From positions 1 to 30,664 of the IMG/VR virus record IMGVR_UViG_3300044800_000423: DNA of 30,664 bases. The stretch is one strand, 5' to 3'. Both the position numbers and the translations under genes were made by a program. The DNA comes from a virus. This document shows, one piece after another, positions 15,535-23,362 of the stretch. Within the stretch, counting starts at the first letter, position 1. The number at the start of each line of letters is the position of its first letter. The notes beneath the pieces are model-generated. The model ran no database searches. It saw nothing but the letters and a program-made list of their open reading frames with translations, and was not told the DNA's origin.

Positions 15535-16104
15535 TTAACGCTCCAATGTCGCCATTATCCAGCCGCCGACGTCTACGACGGTCACGGATTCTTCAGCTTT
15601 TGCAACTACTAATCCTTCAGTAGGTATGTTACCTGCGATTGTTGGCGAAGCCGATGCTCCAAGAACTGCGGTTGCGGTAGATGTTGCGAATTTCGCTGCT
15701 GTTGCCTTGGTGACTTTGCCGTTTGCCGCCAAGATAAGGTAGTCGCCTTTAACGATGGTTGCTGCATCCGTTGAAAGATATATCATAACAGTTGCGCCTT
15801 TGCCTCTTTTGAGAACTGGCACTTGATCGCTTGCCTGGTAAATGGTTGCTCTTGTCGCTGGACGACACTTTTTACATGCGTGTTCGTATCCGAGAACGCC
15901 GACTGGCACTCCGCCTGCTCCGCAAACTGCCACATCATTGTCATGGGTGCCTTTAGTTACGAACCTGCCAGGGTAACATTCTGCAGCAGTTTCCAAGTTA
16001 AGGTACTGGATGTCGGGTTCGCCTGAGACCAATATAGCGTTGCTTGGTTGAGGGCCTATTCCAGGGTCTGCTGTTGCGGATCCATAAACTGGTTGAGTCG
16101 TCAT
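15535..16104 (-). CDS. Capsid decoration/cement protein
   Basis: The ATG at 16104 follows GGAGGA. The 189-residue, Ala/Thr/Val-rich beta protein has PGRFVTKGTHDNDVAVCGAG (~45-64) and a C-terminal half with KGDYLILAANGKVTKATAA and VVDVGGWIMATLER. This is the arrangement of DUF2190-like cement proteins that trimerise on capsids. A CKKC pair (YEHACKKCRP) could bind a metal or form a disulfide and is not usual in that family. The gene sits two bases before the capsid gene, the standard location for capsid decoration. Confidence 0.7.
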   Translation of the reverse strand: MTTQPVYGSATADPGIGPQPSNAILVSGEPDIQYLNLETAAECYPGRFVTKGTHDNDVAVCGAGGVPVGVLGYEHACKKCRPATRATIYQASDQVPVLKRGKGATVMIYLSTDAATIVKGDYLILAANGKVTKATAAKFATSTATAVLGASASPTIAGNIPTEGLVVAKAEESVTVVDVGGWIMATLER

Positions 16105-16105
16105 T

Positions 16106-16516
16106 TTACTCTAGTCCTCCCTCGAATTTGCGAGCGTTTTGGTCGTAACTCCCTACGGTCCCGGGGGATTTGGGTTTACCCGCATCAATTTCGGCTTGGC
16201 GCATGATAGTTATGGCGCTTGGCGGGGTAATTTTCACTGCTACCTCAGCCATGCGGTTTATTGTTTCTGTATCTGTGTCTTTGAGACTATCCTTGGTTAC
16301 TTTGCCTTTTGAAAGTGAAACTACAAGGTCTATAGCTTCTTCTCTGTCTGCTTGGTCGATGCTTGCTTTTTCTGTTTGTATGCGTGTTAGTAAATATTCT
16401 GCGTTATTTAGTGACTCTGTTAGGTGCTCGATTTTTGCGTCTTTCATTTCGCATATTGCTAAGACTTCGCGGTATTTTGCTATCGGTACGGTTGTGTCTG
16501 TATTTTTATCGCTCAT
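16106..16516 (-). CDS. Probable scaffolding protein
   Basis: This 136-residue acidic protein is predicted coiled coil at residues ~15-60 (REVLAICEMKDAKIEHLTES...). A Lys/Asp-rich middle and a short C-terminal PKSPGTVGSYDQNARKF follow. Such small helical acidic proteins just upstream of decoration and capsid genes usually act as scaffolds during procapsid assembly and are removed by the protease. AAGGA precedes the start. There is no catalytic motif. Function is inferred from composition and position. Confidence 0.65.
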   Translation of the reverse strand: MSDKNTDTTVPIAKYREVLAICEMKDAKIEHLTESLNNAEYLLTRIQTEKASIDQADREEAIDLVVSLSKGKVTKDSLKDTDTETINRMAEVAVKITPPSAITIMRQAEIDAGKPKSPGTVGSYDQNARKFEGGLE

Positions 16517-16643
16517 TTGTTTTTTTCTTCCTTTTAGTTTTTGTTTTATCCCTTCCTTCTTTAGTCACGACTCCGGTTGCGTGAAGAACCTGTTTAGTCT
16601 CTGGTTCAAAAAGAGAATCACGATTGTGAATGAGATTTAGCAC
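16506..16643 (-). CDS. Possible 45-residue basic protein (uncertain)
   Basis: From GTG 16643 a frame starts MLNLIHNRDSLFEPETKQVL and ends in a Lys/Arg-rich tail, KTKTKRKKKTNER. It overlaps the Cys mini-protein upstream and the scaffold start downstream. The reading (FEPETKQVLHATGVVTKEGR) looks protein-like, but no ribosome-binding site precedes the GTG. Expression would have to be coupled to the upstream gene. It may be only an open frame. Confidence 0.3.
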   Translation of the reverse strand: MLNLIHNRDSLFEPETKQVLHATGVVTKEGRDKTKTKRKKKTNER

Positions 16644-16725
16644 ATGCCAAAGCGTAAGGGCACTTGCCGCAACTTTGCAGTTTCAACTCAAACTTGCCAT
16701 AATAGCAAGGTTCATCTTCCGCCAT
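16618..16725 (-). CDS. 35-residue Cys-rich mini-protein
   Basis: ATG 16725 is preceded by AGGTGA at good spacing, in the gap between protease and scaffold. The product starts MAEDEPCYYGKFELK and has four Cys, at 7, 19, 22 and 28 (C-x11-C-x2-C-x5-C), which suits a single zinc site. It is far below normal gene-calling limits. In the capsid-assembly block it could be a structural zinc miniprotein or a regulator; no family is recognised. Confidence 0.65.
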   Translation of the reverse strand: MAEDEPCYYGKFELKLQSCGKCPYALACAKSHSQS

Positions 16726-16753
16726 ATTTGTCACCTAAAAGATTTCAAGCAGT

Positions 16754-18136
16754 TTATGGAAATAGAACCCCAAGTTCTTTCACTAAACCGTTTACTCGAC
16801 TGATCAACTGTGCTGTATCGTCTTCGCTGTCTTGAGGTTTTTGCCCTGCTATTTCATGCCCATGCTTCTTCATGGCAGTTTCGATTTTATCAGTGATTTT
16901 GGTTTTTTCCTCTGCGTTGTACTCTGTTTGATTTGCAGGTTTATTCCAGTACGCCCAAGCCGCAACCACATGCGCTTCGTCGATGGGGTAACGGTAGTTC
17001 ACTGGATCCGCGAACTCGCCGTCAGGAATGTTGCTGTACTCTGTAGGCTTAGAGACGTTACCGCCTTCCTTCACTGCTATGCCATACTTGCTTGAGCGTT
17101 CCGCCTGCAACTCCTTATCCGTCGGCGGAGCATCACTGAGAGCTAACAGAGCATCGGCGGCGCTGTAAACCTTGATCAGCCGCTTACCTGTTTCTAAAAC
17201 GCCGAGTTCATCAATTTTCTTGCACACCGGGCAATCATAAAACGCCTTCAAATTCTCAGAACTGTCTTTTTGGTGTTTCGCAAACCACGCTTTAGCCTTT
17301 TCCATGTCAAACTTGGATTTATCAAAAAGGAAACTTTGCGTTTCCATGCCTACCGTGCATTTGCCGTCTGCGTAACTGCCTTTCGGGCAACCAACAACCG
17401 CTTTTATTCCGTCAGTTATATCGATGGTGCGGAAGCTGTCAGGGTCAAAACTGTTTTTGTCGCCGTGCCCGCTGCGTATGTTTTCCTCTGTGATTTCCCA
17501 TGTGTCAACTTCGTCAGCACTATCCATACCTATACCACAGAGAGGAGAAGCACATCGTCCTTTCTCAATCGGCGCGGCTACGTGGTTTCCTCGGATTTTG
17601 CGTTGTACCACATCATAATGTTGCCCTTGCCACTCGCCAGAGGTTAGGTGATTATGGCAACTAAAGCCGATGCTGTTGTCTTTAAGGGTGCCTTTGCGGA
17701 TTGATTCAGCTATTGCCTCTGTAATAGGTGTGTAGTTTCCTGTTTTAGCTTCGGGTGAATTGTCTCGATAAAAGCAGAGTTCGCCAACTATTCCTCGTCT
17801 ACATGGGCGATTAGTTTTTGGGTCTATGAGGTCTTTTCTGAATATTGGGTTTTCTACTCTGCCATTGTCGTCTTCGGCGTCTTCTATGTGGCTACCTTTT
17901 GGATGGCTTAAAACTTTGATGGGTACGCCTCGGAATGTTAAAACAGCTTTTTCTAGTTCGTCTGCGGGTTTGTAGGCATAGAAAGTTTTTCCTGTTTTTT
18001 GATCGCGGTAGGGTTGAACGATTTCTGATGCAAGTACGGATTTTACAACTAAGTATTGGTCGTCATCTCGGATTATTGCGGAATCTTCGAATGTTCCAGC
18101 GTCAACCATGTTCATGCGTTCAAGTTTTTCACTCAA
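16754..18136 (-). CDS. Prohead protease (DUF2213-like) with C-terminal DUF6582-like domain
   Basis: The 460-residue protein starts at TTG 18136, which overlaps the upstream TGA (TTGA) and follows AAAGGTGA. Residues ~25-210 match the DUF2213 layout: LTFRGVPIKVLSHPKG, then NSIGFSCHNHL and VVQRKIRGNHVAAPIEKGRC. The NHVA segment supplies a His of the predicted serine-type active site, and the family matures capsids. The middle holds a four-Cys cluster (CPKGSYADGKC ... CPVCKK). Residues ~350-430 (EYSNIPDGEFADPVNYRYPI, DEAHVVAAWAYWN) form the domain often found in phage proteases. Neighbours are portal/MuF and scaffold. Confidence 0.8.
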   Translation of the reverse strand: MSEKLERMNMVDAGTFEDSAIIRDDDQYLVVKSVLASEIVQPYRDQKTGKTFYAYKPADELEKAVLTFRGVPIKVLSHPKGSHIEDAEDDNGRVENPIFRKDLIDPKTNRPCRRGIVGELCFYRDNSPEAKTGNYTPITEAIAESIRKGTLKDNSIGFSCHNHLTSGEWQGQHYDVVQRKIRGNHVAAPIEKGRCASPLCGIGMDSADEVDTWEITEENIRSGHGDKNSFDPDSFRTIDITDGIKAVVGCPKGSYADGKCTVGMETQSFLFDKSKFDMEKAKAWFAKHQKDSSENLKAFYDCPVCKKIDELGVLETGKRLIKVYSAADALLALSDAPPTDKELQAERSSKYGIAVKEGGNVSKPTEYSNIPDGEFADPVNYRYPIDEAHVVAAWAYWNKPANQTEYNAEEKTKITDKIETAMKKHGHEIAGQKPQDSEDDTAQLISRVNGLVKELGVLFP

Positions 18137-18297
18137 TTTTTGTCACCTTTAAAAAAGAAATTCTTTGTTTTCATATTTTTAAAAATGTCCTTGTTCAGAT
18201 TTGTTGCTTTATTTCCTTTAAATCGAATTGTTGGAAAACTGCTCATATGAAGATAGAAAACCAAGTTGCCATCTTTATCCCAAAGTCGATATATCAT
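18133..18297 (-). CDS. 54-residue small protein upstream of the protease
   Basis: This short frame fills a gap: ATG 18297 has GAGG about ten bases upstream, and the TGA at 18135-18133 overlaps the protease TTG. The product starts MIYRLWDKDGNLVFYLHMSS and is basic and aromatic, with a Lys/Asn-rich end that itself encodes the next gene's GGTGA site. No domain is recognised. Coupling to the protease and a good ribosome-binding site support it being translated. Confidence 0.6.
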   Translation of the reverse strand: MIYRLWDKDGNLVFYLHMSSFPTIRFKGNKATNLNKDIFKNMKTKNFFFKGDKN

Positions 18298-18332
18298 TTT
18301 TTGGTTCCTCAATTACTGTGAAAAAGCTTAGG

Positions 18333-18344
18333 ATGTACGTAGTA
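18333..18344 (+). promoter_or_regulatory. Dispersed motif, half-site (site 3)
   Basis: This is an exact copy of ATGTACGTAGTA, followed by AA. It lies 36 bases before the small gene at 18297 in the MuF-protease gap. No good second arm is visible at the 13-base spacing. Confidence 0.55.
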
Positions 18345-18389
18345 AACTTTTTTAGCCATAACAGTGTTATAGTGAATTTATGAGCAATA

Positions 18390-18554
18390 ATGAGCAAACC
18401 CGTCTACATCGCAAGGTTTCTTAAAGATTACGATTTAATAGATTGGATGCTCAGCATCGGCTTCGACGCTTGGAACGGCAAGTTTTACTCCAACAAACCC
18501 CAGAACGCTGCAAACGCAGACTCAGGATTAGCCCCAACCCGCTCCACAGTGTAA
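18390..18554 (+). CDS. Possible plus-strand 54-residue ORF inside the late operon
   Basis: From ATG 18390 the plus strand reads MSKPVYIARFLKDYDLIDWM, then LSIGFDAWNGKFYSNKP. This looks like a small alpha/beta protein over its first ~38 residues; the rest overlaps the MuF gene antisense. A TATA-like GTTATAG lies about 20 bases upstream and the half-site at 18333 about 45 bases upstream. The minus strand has no open frame across 18345-18484, so this is the only coding candidate there. It could be chance. Confidence 0.3.
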   Translation: MSKPVYIARFLKDYDLIDWMLSIGFDAWNGKFYSNKPQNAANADSGLAPTRSTV

Positions 18555-18814
18555 AAATGTGGGCAAAAACAATGCTTCGGAAGCTCAGGCATGAACTGCC
18601 CCCGATGATAAGTTTGTCCCACGTGCATGATGCACCATGAACACGAGTTATTCGTTAAGTCCCCGCTGATCGTGAAGTCTGTCGCTCCCACGGCTGTCCC
18701 GAAGACTTTAACCGCATGATTATACGTGCCAAGCTGCACCTGGTCGGCTAAGAGTCCCATCCGTTCAAGCAGGCCCTCTTCGCTCTCCCAGAAACTCACG
18801 GCAGCGTCGCTCAC
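18485..18814 (-). CDS. MuF-like minor head protein (C-terminal domain only)
   Basis: The 109-residue protein starts at GTG 18814, overlapping the portal stop (GTGA). Its second half, SCSWCIMHVGQTYHRGQFMP followed by ELPKHCFCPHFY, carries the Cys/His pattern typical of the MuF/SPP1 gp7 C-terminal domain (C-x2-C ... P-x-H-x-C-x-C). Those proteins enter the head with the portal and are often larger; here only a short N-terminal helix precedes the domain. It may package with the DNA or contact the portal. The order portal-MuF is standard. Confidence 0.75.
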   Translation of the reverse strand: MSDAAVSFWESEEGLLERMGLLADQVQLGTYNHAVKVFGTAVGATDFTISGDLTNNSCSWCIMHVGQTYHRGQFMPELPKHCFCPHFYTVERVGANPESAFAAFWGLLE

Positions 18815-20574
18815 GGCAACTTCGCCTTCACCAACTTCTCCGCCTTACCCAAAATCTCAAGGAAATCTTTGGTGAAACGTGCCTTTTGGTCGACGAATTC
18901 GCGTTCCTGCTCCGGACTTATGCCTAAAGTCGGGTTCTGGAATTTACCACGTACATACTCGAGGGCACGTTCCTTCTCAGTGTCACAGTAGAACCCAATC
19001 AGCGCAGTGCCCTGTTGGACTGCTACGTCATGCGTCATGTGCCCATCGAAAACCTGCTTAATGATCGGTTGAATGAGAACACGCATCGTTGGAAGCGCAG
19101 CATCTAGGCCTTGCTGTTGACCGCCAAGGTTCTGAGCGTTGTTTTGGTTAGGTTGAACGAGTTGACTGTTTGGGAACGAGTTAACAGGCGCCTTCAGGCT
19201 CAAAACAACTTCTCCTTCGCCCATTGGCAATGGAGGTTTATCATTATCCGCTCTTACTTCGTCGATGGTACTGTATTGAAGCTCTGTCTGGTTTGCCTGC
19301 TCATTAAGCAACCTGATTCTTGCTTCGTCTAAGGCAGATAGTTGGAAAGCATTATTCCACACAATCTCATAATCAATCTGTTTACCTGTCGCCTGGTCTT
19401 TAACGATTTGAGGAACTACTTTACGAAGCATCCTTTTAAGAACTGAACCCGCAGATTTTTGAGCAGAGTCAACAACGGCATTCGTGAATGTGCGAAGCGG
19501 GTCTAACTGGTCAATTACCCAGCGGTTAACGTCTTCCAAACTGCTTTGTTCCCCACTAATTTTCTTGTAGTACTGCTGATCGTTCTTTTCACTGCCTGTT
19601 AACGCGCCTGCCTCAGCACCCTCCAAAATACTTTTCGGGATGCCAGTGGCGATACTGATTTGCTTCAAATTAGTGTCAAAAAATGGCTCAGGATTAAGAG
19701 CTGCGCCTTGTGCGCCTTCAAAGTGAAAGCCCATCGTGTCTTTTATGAGACAGATATATTTGCGGTGCGTTATATCCTTGAACTCTGCTGATGAAGCCCA
19801 CTCCTGCAGTTTCGCAGGCGTCGTGGCAATTAAGGGTGCGCCTGGTGACGGCGAATATTCTTTTGGGTACTCGATGACTGCGAAGCCGCCGCCGACACGA
19901 TAAACCCATTGCCCGACTCCCCAGCGAATGTTGCGCCCACACGTCAAATCATCCCAGATTAAGTCTAGGATGCTGTCGCCGACATACTCAAAGCAGCGAG
20001 TCCAATGCGCACGGAAACTTTGCGTGCCATTATTCACTTGATACACAAGTGGTAAACCATAGCGGAAACTTTCAGGATTCTCATCTTTCTGGAAGACAGC
20101 GTAACTGATTTTGGGAAAAACAGTTAGGTGTGCGAGGTTGGCGGTTGCAGGTTTCTCAGTTGCTAAATCCGTAAGTTTCGATGCGTCATCAAAAAAACCC
20201 ACCATTAACGTGTTTCCATATAAGCGTTTAAACTCGTCAAATGTTCTGAGAACCAGTTTGTATTTTAGTTTACGCAACTCAGTTTGAAGACCACGGTCTA
20301 ATTCGGGGTCGGGGTTTTTAGTGTTTAAGTCGTTGATGCTGAACCATTTTTCCACGACGTCAGCGGGTACACCATAAACTAGGAATCCTGCGACTGGTTC
20401 ACGGTGCGCCGCGAAAAAGCGGTTGTCATCAGTTATTTCTTCGCCGAAGTCCGCACCCATGTTCACATTAACTTGCGGAACCCTGATTGAACTGCCATCG
20501 CTACTGTCTGCAAGGGGCGGAGACATTACTATGCCGGCGCCGTCTTTTGTTAATGTAACTGGGTTTTCTGTCAT
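18811..20574 (-). CDS. Portal protein (DUF1073-like)
   Basis: The 587-residue protein forms the dodecameric ring at one vertex through which DNA enters and leaves. Recognisable features are: an N-terminal part with AGFLVYGVPADVVEKWFSIN; the wing region KYKLVLRTFDEFKRLYGNTL; a stem region; and TGIPKSILEGAEAGALTGSE (~310-330), the conserved portal segment before the tunnel helix, with SLEDVNRWVIDQLDPLR following. The C-terminal ~150 residues form a helical, Gln-rich crown. AGGA precedes ATG 20574. A motif copy (TACCACGTACAT) lies inside the coding sequence at 18945-18956, where it encodes Y-V-R-G-K. Confidence 0.85.
   Translation of the reverse strand: MTENPVTLTKDGAGIVMSPPLADSSDGSSIRVPQVNVNMGADFGEEITDDNRFFAAHREPVAGFLVYGVPADVVEKWFSINDLNTKNPDPELDRGLQTELRKLKYKLVLRTFDEFKRLYGNTLMVGFFDDASKLTDLATEKPATANLAHLTVFPKISYAVFQKDENPESFRYGLPLVYQVNNGTQSFRAHWTRCFEYVGDSILDLIWDDLTCGRNIRWGVGQWVYRVGGGFAVIEYPKEYSPSPGAPLIATTPAKLQEWASSAEFKDITHRKYICLIKDTMGFHFEGAQGAALNPEPFFDTNLKQISIATGIPKSILEGAEAGALTGSEKNDQQYYKKISGEQSSLEDVNRWVIDQLDPLRTFTNAVVDSAQKSAGSVLKRMLRKVVPQIVKDQATGKQIDYEIVWNNAFQLSALDEARIRLLNEQANQTELQYSTIDEVRADNDKPPLPMGEGEVVLSLKAPVNSFPNSQLVQPNQNNAQNLGGQQQGLDAALPTMRVLIQPIIKQVFDGHMTHDVAVQQGTALIGFYCDTEKERALEYVRGKFQNPTLGISPEQEREFVDQKARFTKDFLEILGKAEKLVKAKLP
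18945..18956 (-). promoter_or_regulatory. Dispersed motif, half-site inside the portal gene
   Basis: The minus strand reads ATGTACGTGGTAAA, the full 14-base consensus, within the portal coding sequence. It may be a binding site that happens to be codon-compatible, or a coincidence. Confidence 0.4.
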
Positions 20575-20608
20575 GTTTACTGTTCCTAACTATTTTAAAT
20601 ACCCTATT

Positions 20609-21907
20609 TTAGCCAAGTACAAACGCGGGGTAAACATCGAGGGGTTTAGGAGTCTTCAACTGCCACGCCATCAACGCAAGAGCGATCACAGTGTCATCGT
20701 GCAAGCCTTCAGGAGCACAATAATGAATCAAGCCAGTAGGACCAAGCTCGTAAGTGAAAGATTCAAGCTCCGACTTCAACACCGGGAACTGAGGGTCCAA
20801 GGTAGTACTGAACTCTTTTCTCTCAATGTTGCCCGGGAACGATATCTCGCTATTATCCAAGGCGATACTCAAGTTTTCTATAAGCGCTTTCTTCGTCGGG
20901 TTAGTAAGTTTGAAGCCCTGCACATTCCTGTATTCACGCTGCATCTCATCAAAAACAGGATCACCCACGCCTGTACTGTCAATAAGCAAGAAAGCGTTTC
21001 CGAAACGCTGACAAAACGCGACAGTACGTTTACGGATCAGGGGCCATTCCACTTGATTGAAACGTTCGTAACCTATGAGTTCTCCGTTGAGCCGGCAAGC
21101 AATGTTAACGGTTAAATCTTTCGATTTGGCTACGTCACTGCCAACGACAACGACTTCGCCGGGCTGGTAAGGCTTAATCAACTTCTCATCTTTGATTCTG
21201 CTTGCGATGTTGCGGAAGACTACGCCTTCACCCTCCATTTCTTCCGCGAAGATTTCCTGTCGCTTGAGCAGTTCAGTCATGCCGTTTGCGATGGCGTCAA
21301 TGTTAGCTTTAGGCAGGAACCCGCCGTTTTCTATGGCGTTATCATAACTGCTTCCATGCCAACTTTTCCATTCAAGGTTATTTGGATCTAGTCCTTTCGC
21401 GACTAACTTGCTGAACCAGTTTTTAGGCTTAGGCGTGCCAATGAACATGACGGGAGCATTGAAATCTATAAGTGAAGGCTGAAGTTCCGCCTCATACCTG
21501 CTAGGCTTCAATAATGGTGCTTCGTCAATGGTTAAGCGGTGCAGTCCTGAACCGCGCAAGCTGTCTTCGCGGTCTGCACTGTGAAAGAAGCATTCAGCTC
21601 CGTTAAAGATGCGAATGTACCGTATCGTCTCATTGTTCTCAAGTTGCTTGCTTATCCAGGTACGCGGCGTCAAGTCGCGAACCTTTTTGGTTGCAGGCAC
21701 CAGCTCCTTGTATAATGGTGCAACCCACCATGTGAGACACCCAGGATTCTTAAGCATGAACACAAGGTTTTTTATCCATGCGAGCTCAGTTTTTCCCCAG
21801 CGACGCCCAGCTTCAACAACTTCAAAGCGGTGGGTGTCATGGTAAATCTCAAGTTGCTTCGGGTGAAGTCTGAACTGGACCATCTGAGTTTTCTTTGCTG
21901 TTGTCAA
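20609..21907 (-). CDS. terL: Terminase large subunit
   Basis: The 432-residue packaging motor has an ATPase with Walker A GRRWGKT (~34-40) and Walker B LTIDEA (~125-130). It also has an RNase H-like nuclease with the acidic residues of VVGSDVAKSKD, FLLIDSTGVGD and LHDDTVIALAL. TTG 21907 is preferred as start because GGTGA precedes it by seven bases, although it overlaps the small subunit by 59 bases; ATG 21883 has no such site. The length is normal for archaeal and phage terminases. The gene heads the virion operon with the small subunit. Confidence 0.95.
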   Translation of the reverse strand: MTTAKKTQMVQFRLHPKQLEIYHDTHRFEVVEAGRRWGKTELAWIKNLVFMLKNPGCLTWWVAPLYKELVPATKKVRDLTPRTWISKQLENNETIRYIRIFNGAECFFHSADREDSLRGSGLHRLTIDEAPLLKPSRYEAELQPSLIDFNAPVMFIGTPKPKNWFSKLVAKGLDPNNLEWKSWHGSSYDNAIENGGFLPKANIDAIANGMTELLKRQEIFAEEMEGEGVVFRNIASRIKDEKLIKPYQPGEVVVVGSDVAKSKDLTVNIACRLNGELIGYERFNQVEWPLIRKRTVAFCQRFGNAFLLIDSTGVGDPVFDEMQREYRNVQGFKLTNPTKKALIENLSIALDNSEISFPGNIERKEFSTTLDPQFPVLKSELESFTYELGPTGLIHYCAPEGLHDDTVIALALMAWQLKTPKPLDVYPAFVLG

Positions 21908-22238
21908 GTATCTTCACCACAAAACTGTTTCCGCCCTGCATCGTGATTTCCTGCTGCTCCTTCAAACGTTTCTTAAGCAAGTCAGCCACAGTACGGTAAC
22001 TTTGCCCGCCATCTTCTTTGTTAAGTTCATTTTCGTGCAGGCGTAGAAACTCGCTGAGAAGCCACTTGTCAAATCCGCCGTTATCCTTCCACTCCGCCAT
22101 GTCGCGGTCAATGGTTTTTTCTGATACACCGCATTCTAGAGCTACATCTGCAAGAAGTGTGCCTTTTCTAAGGCCTTGGATGAGTTTTTGTATGCGGAGG
22201 CGTTTTCGAAGGCGTTTCTGAGGGACATTAAGGGACAT
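21849..22238 (-). CDS. terS: Terminase small subunit
   Basis: The 129-residue protein has a basic N-terminus (RLRKRLRIQKLIQGLRKG) leading into a helix-turn-helix (TLLADVALECGVSEKTIDRDM, ~28-48). A helical oligomerisation segment (FLRLHENELNKEDGGQSYRT) and an acidic, Ser-rich end follow. Small subunits recognise packaging sites and activate the large subunit. Its overlap with the large-subunit gene and its place at the head of the operon support the call. No ribosome-binding site is evident. Confidence 0.8.
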   Translation of the reverse strand: MSLNVPQKRLRKRLRIQKLIQGLRKGTLLADVALECGVSEKTIDRDMAEWKDNGGFDKWLLSEFLRLHENELNKEDGGQSYRTVADLLKKRLKEQQEITMQGGNSFVVKILDNSKENSDGPVQTSPEAT

Positions 22239-22267
22239 TTCAATTTAGCCTACTCGAGGAAATTCAC

Positions 22268-22507
22268 TTACTCTGTTATGCCGCGGTACTCCTTCAACTT
22301 CACGAGGAACGTTAGACCGAAAGCGATGGCGAAAACCTTCAATGTCGCATCCGGGCCCCCGGCGATGTAAGCGCTAAAGCCCGCGATGCCACCGACAATG
22401 CCACTGTCAAGCAGTTGATCGCAGAATATTTCAAGTTTAGACGGCTTACCCTTGCAGGACGGCTTAATATTTATGATCCTTAAAATTTTAAGTGTGGTTT
22501 TGCTCAT
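22268..22507 (-). CDS. Small two-helix membrane protein, holin-like
   Basis: The 79-residue product has a charged N-terminal third (MSKTTLKILRIINIKPSCKG). Two hydrophobic segments follow, around LLDSGIVGGIAGFSAYIAGG and LKVFAIAFGLTFLVKL, with a short polar turn and a charged tail. Size and topology resemble holins, and it precedes the terminase genes in the late operon. No lysin is adjacent, and for most archaeal hosts the wall-degrading partner is unknown, so the role is tentative. The ATG is two bases after the upstream stop. Confidence 0.5.
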   Translation of the reverse strand: MSKTTLKILRIINIKPSCKGKPSKLEIFCDQLLDSGIVGGIAGFSAYIAGGPDATLKVFAIAFGLTFLVKLKEYRGITE

Positions 22508-22509
22508 AG

Positions 22510-22740
22510 TTAAACACCAAAATGATTCAACACTTCACCGTACTCGTGGTTTAACGCGTATGGCTGCTCCTGTGACAAGCCGTTATCCCTCAGGGCTTGG
22601 ATAACTATACTTTCTGTATGTAACGTGTGGACGGTTTCTGCGCGTTGATAATCGTGGAGACTGAAATCTAAGAGTATGTTGTGAGCGCGTTGCAACGCTC
22701 CAGCACGGTTTTGTCTTTGGCTTTTATGTTTCTGCGGCAT
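22510..22740 (-). CDS. Hypothetical 76-residue protein, first gene of the late operon
   Basis: GAGG precedes ATG 22740. The protein begins MPQKHKSQRQNRAGALQRAH, is basic at the start and His-rich overall (DYQRAETVHTLHTES, LNHEYGEVLNHFGV), and is mostly helical. It is the first frame after the control region at 22741-22988 and is coupled to the membrane protein. It could be a late regulator or a packaging accessory; no family is recognised. Confidence 0.6.
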   Translation of the reverse strand: MPQKHKSQRQNRAGALQRAHNILLDFSLHDYQRAETVHTLHTESIVIQALRDNGLSQEQPYALNHEYGEVLNHFGV

Positions 22741-22988
22741 AATGTTCCCTCATTTTTTAGTTATCAAAGAAAGATGCTGTGTCCTCGGTTTGGTTTCACC
22801 CCAACCCTACTTTGGGCGGGCAAAAGAAACTTTAGCGAAGACAAATACATCTAGATGGTTAACCCTAAGCTGAACCCTTCTTTTAAAAACTTCGATTTTA
22901 TAATTCTAGTGCTTTAACGTTCTTTTCACTTACTACGTACATCAGACCCCAGGATGTACTCAGTGGTAGGCAAATTGTCACAAAAGAA
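22741..22988 (-). promoter_or_regulatory. Late-operon control region with TATA element and long leader
   Basis: This 248-base gap has no convincing gene. On the minus strand TTATAAAAT (22895-22903), flanked by A/T-rich DNA, is the best TATA element in the window. A start about 25 bases beyond would leave a leader of ~130 bases before ATG 22740. The leader contains only a weak 28-codon frame from ATG 22850 with no ribosome-binding site. The inverted repeat at 22932 lies just upstream of the TATA element, where an activator or repressor would act. Confidence 0.5.
22932..22966. promoter_or_regulatory. Inverted-repeat operator candidate (dispersed motif, site 4)
   Basis: An exact TACTACGTACAT (22932-22943) faces ATGTACTCAGTG (22955-22966) across 11 bases; arms match at 9 of 12 positions. 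It sits ~30 bases upstream of the late TATA element and 23 bases after the stop at 22989. Confidence 0.6.
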
Positions 22989-23198
22989 TTAGACCCGCCA
23001 AACTTTAGCACCAAGATATTGTCTTGCCGTTTTTATCCAAGTGTCAAGGGCAAGTGTATCTTTAAACTCAGGTGTGAGTTTCTTGATTCCCAATGCTTCA
23101 GCTAAATCTAAGGCTTCTTGTGGATAGTGGCAGTTATCACAGTAAGCTCTATCAAGTTGGGTTAAGCAAGCACATTTAGGGCAAATCCAATACTTCAC
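22989..23198 (-). CDS. Zinc-ribbon protein (69 aa)
   Basis: Residues 6-23 hold C-x2-C (CPKC) and C-x2-C (CDNC), a zinc ribbon, with an extra Cys at 11. The rest is helical (YPQEALDLAEALGIKKLTPE). The ATG overlaps the upstream stop (ATGA). This is the last gene of the early-type operon before the control region. Such small ribbons usually bind nucleic acid or a protein partner; no target can be named. Confidence 0.65.
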   Translation of the reverse strand: MKYWICPKCACLTQLDRAYCDNCHYPQEALDLAEALGIKKLTPEFKDTLALDTWIKTARQYLGAKVWRV

Positions 23199-23362
23199 GG
23201 TTTTTCTTCCTTCTTGAGTTCAATACTCAGAATCTCAGCTTTTGGTCGGAACCTTGCAACAACCCTCCTTACCTCTTCTTCGCTTTTCCAAGCACCGTCA
23301 AAGGTTTCCACTAACGGTTTTCTGAGAAAACGTTTTGTTTTTATAACTAATTTATAGCTCAT
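23195..23362 (-). CDS. Hypothetical 55-residue basic protein
   Basis: ATG 23362 overlaps the upstream TGA (ATGA) and has AAGGA about eight bases before it; a longer frame to 23416 would run far into the previous gene. The protein begins MSYKLVIKTKRFLRKPLVET and alternates strands and helices (GAWKSEEEVRRVVARF, AEILSIELKKEEK). It may be a small alpha/beta fold. No family is recognised. Confidence 0.6.
   Translation of the reverse strand: MSYKLVIKTKRFLRKPLVETFDGAWKSEEEVRRVVARFRPKAEILSIELKKEEKP

Noticed and set aside
16170-16640. 156-codon plus-strand open frame with hydrophobic segments
   Set aside because: Antisense to the scaffold gene, whose context, ribosome-binding site and coiled coil are far more convincing; hydrophobicity comes from reverse-complemented charged codons.
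20423-21115. 230-codon plus-strand open frame over the portal/terminase junction
   Set aside because: Antisense to two well-supported genes with recognisable motifs.
22768-22850. 28-codon frame in the late leader (ATG 22850)
   Set aside because: No ribosome-binding site and unremarkable sequence; could be a leader peptide but nothing supports it.
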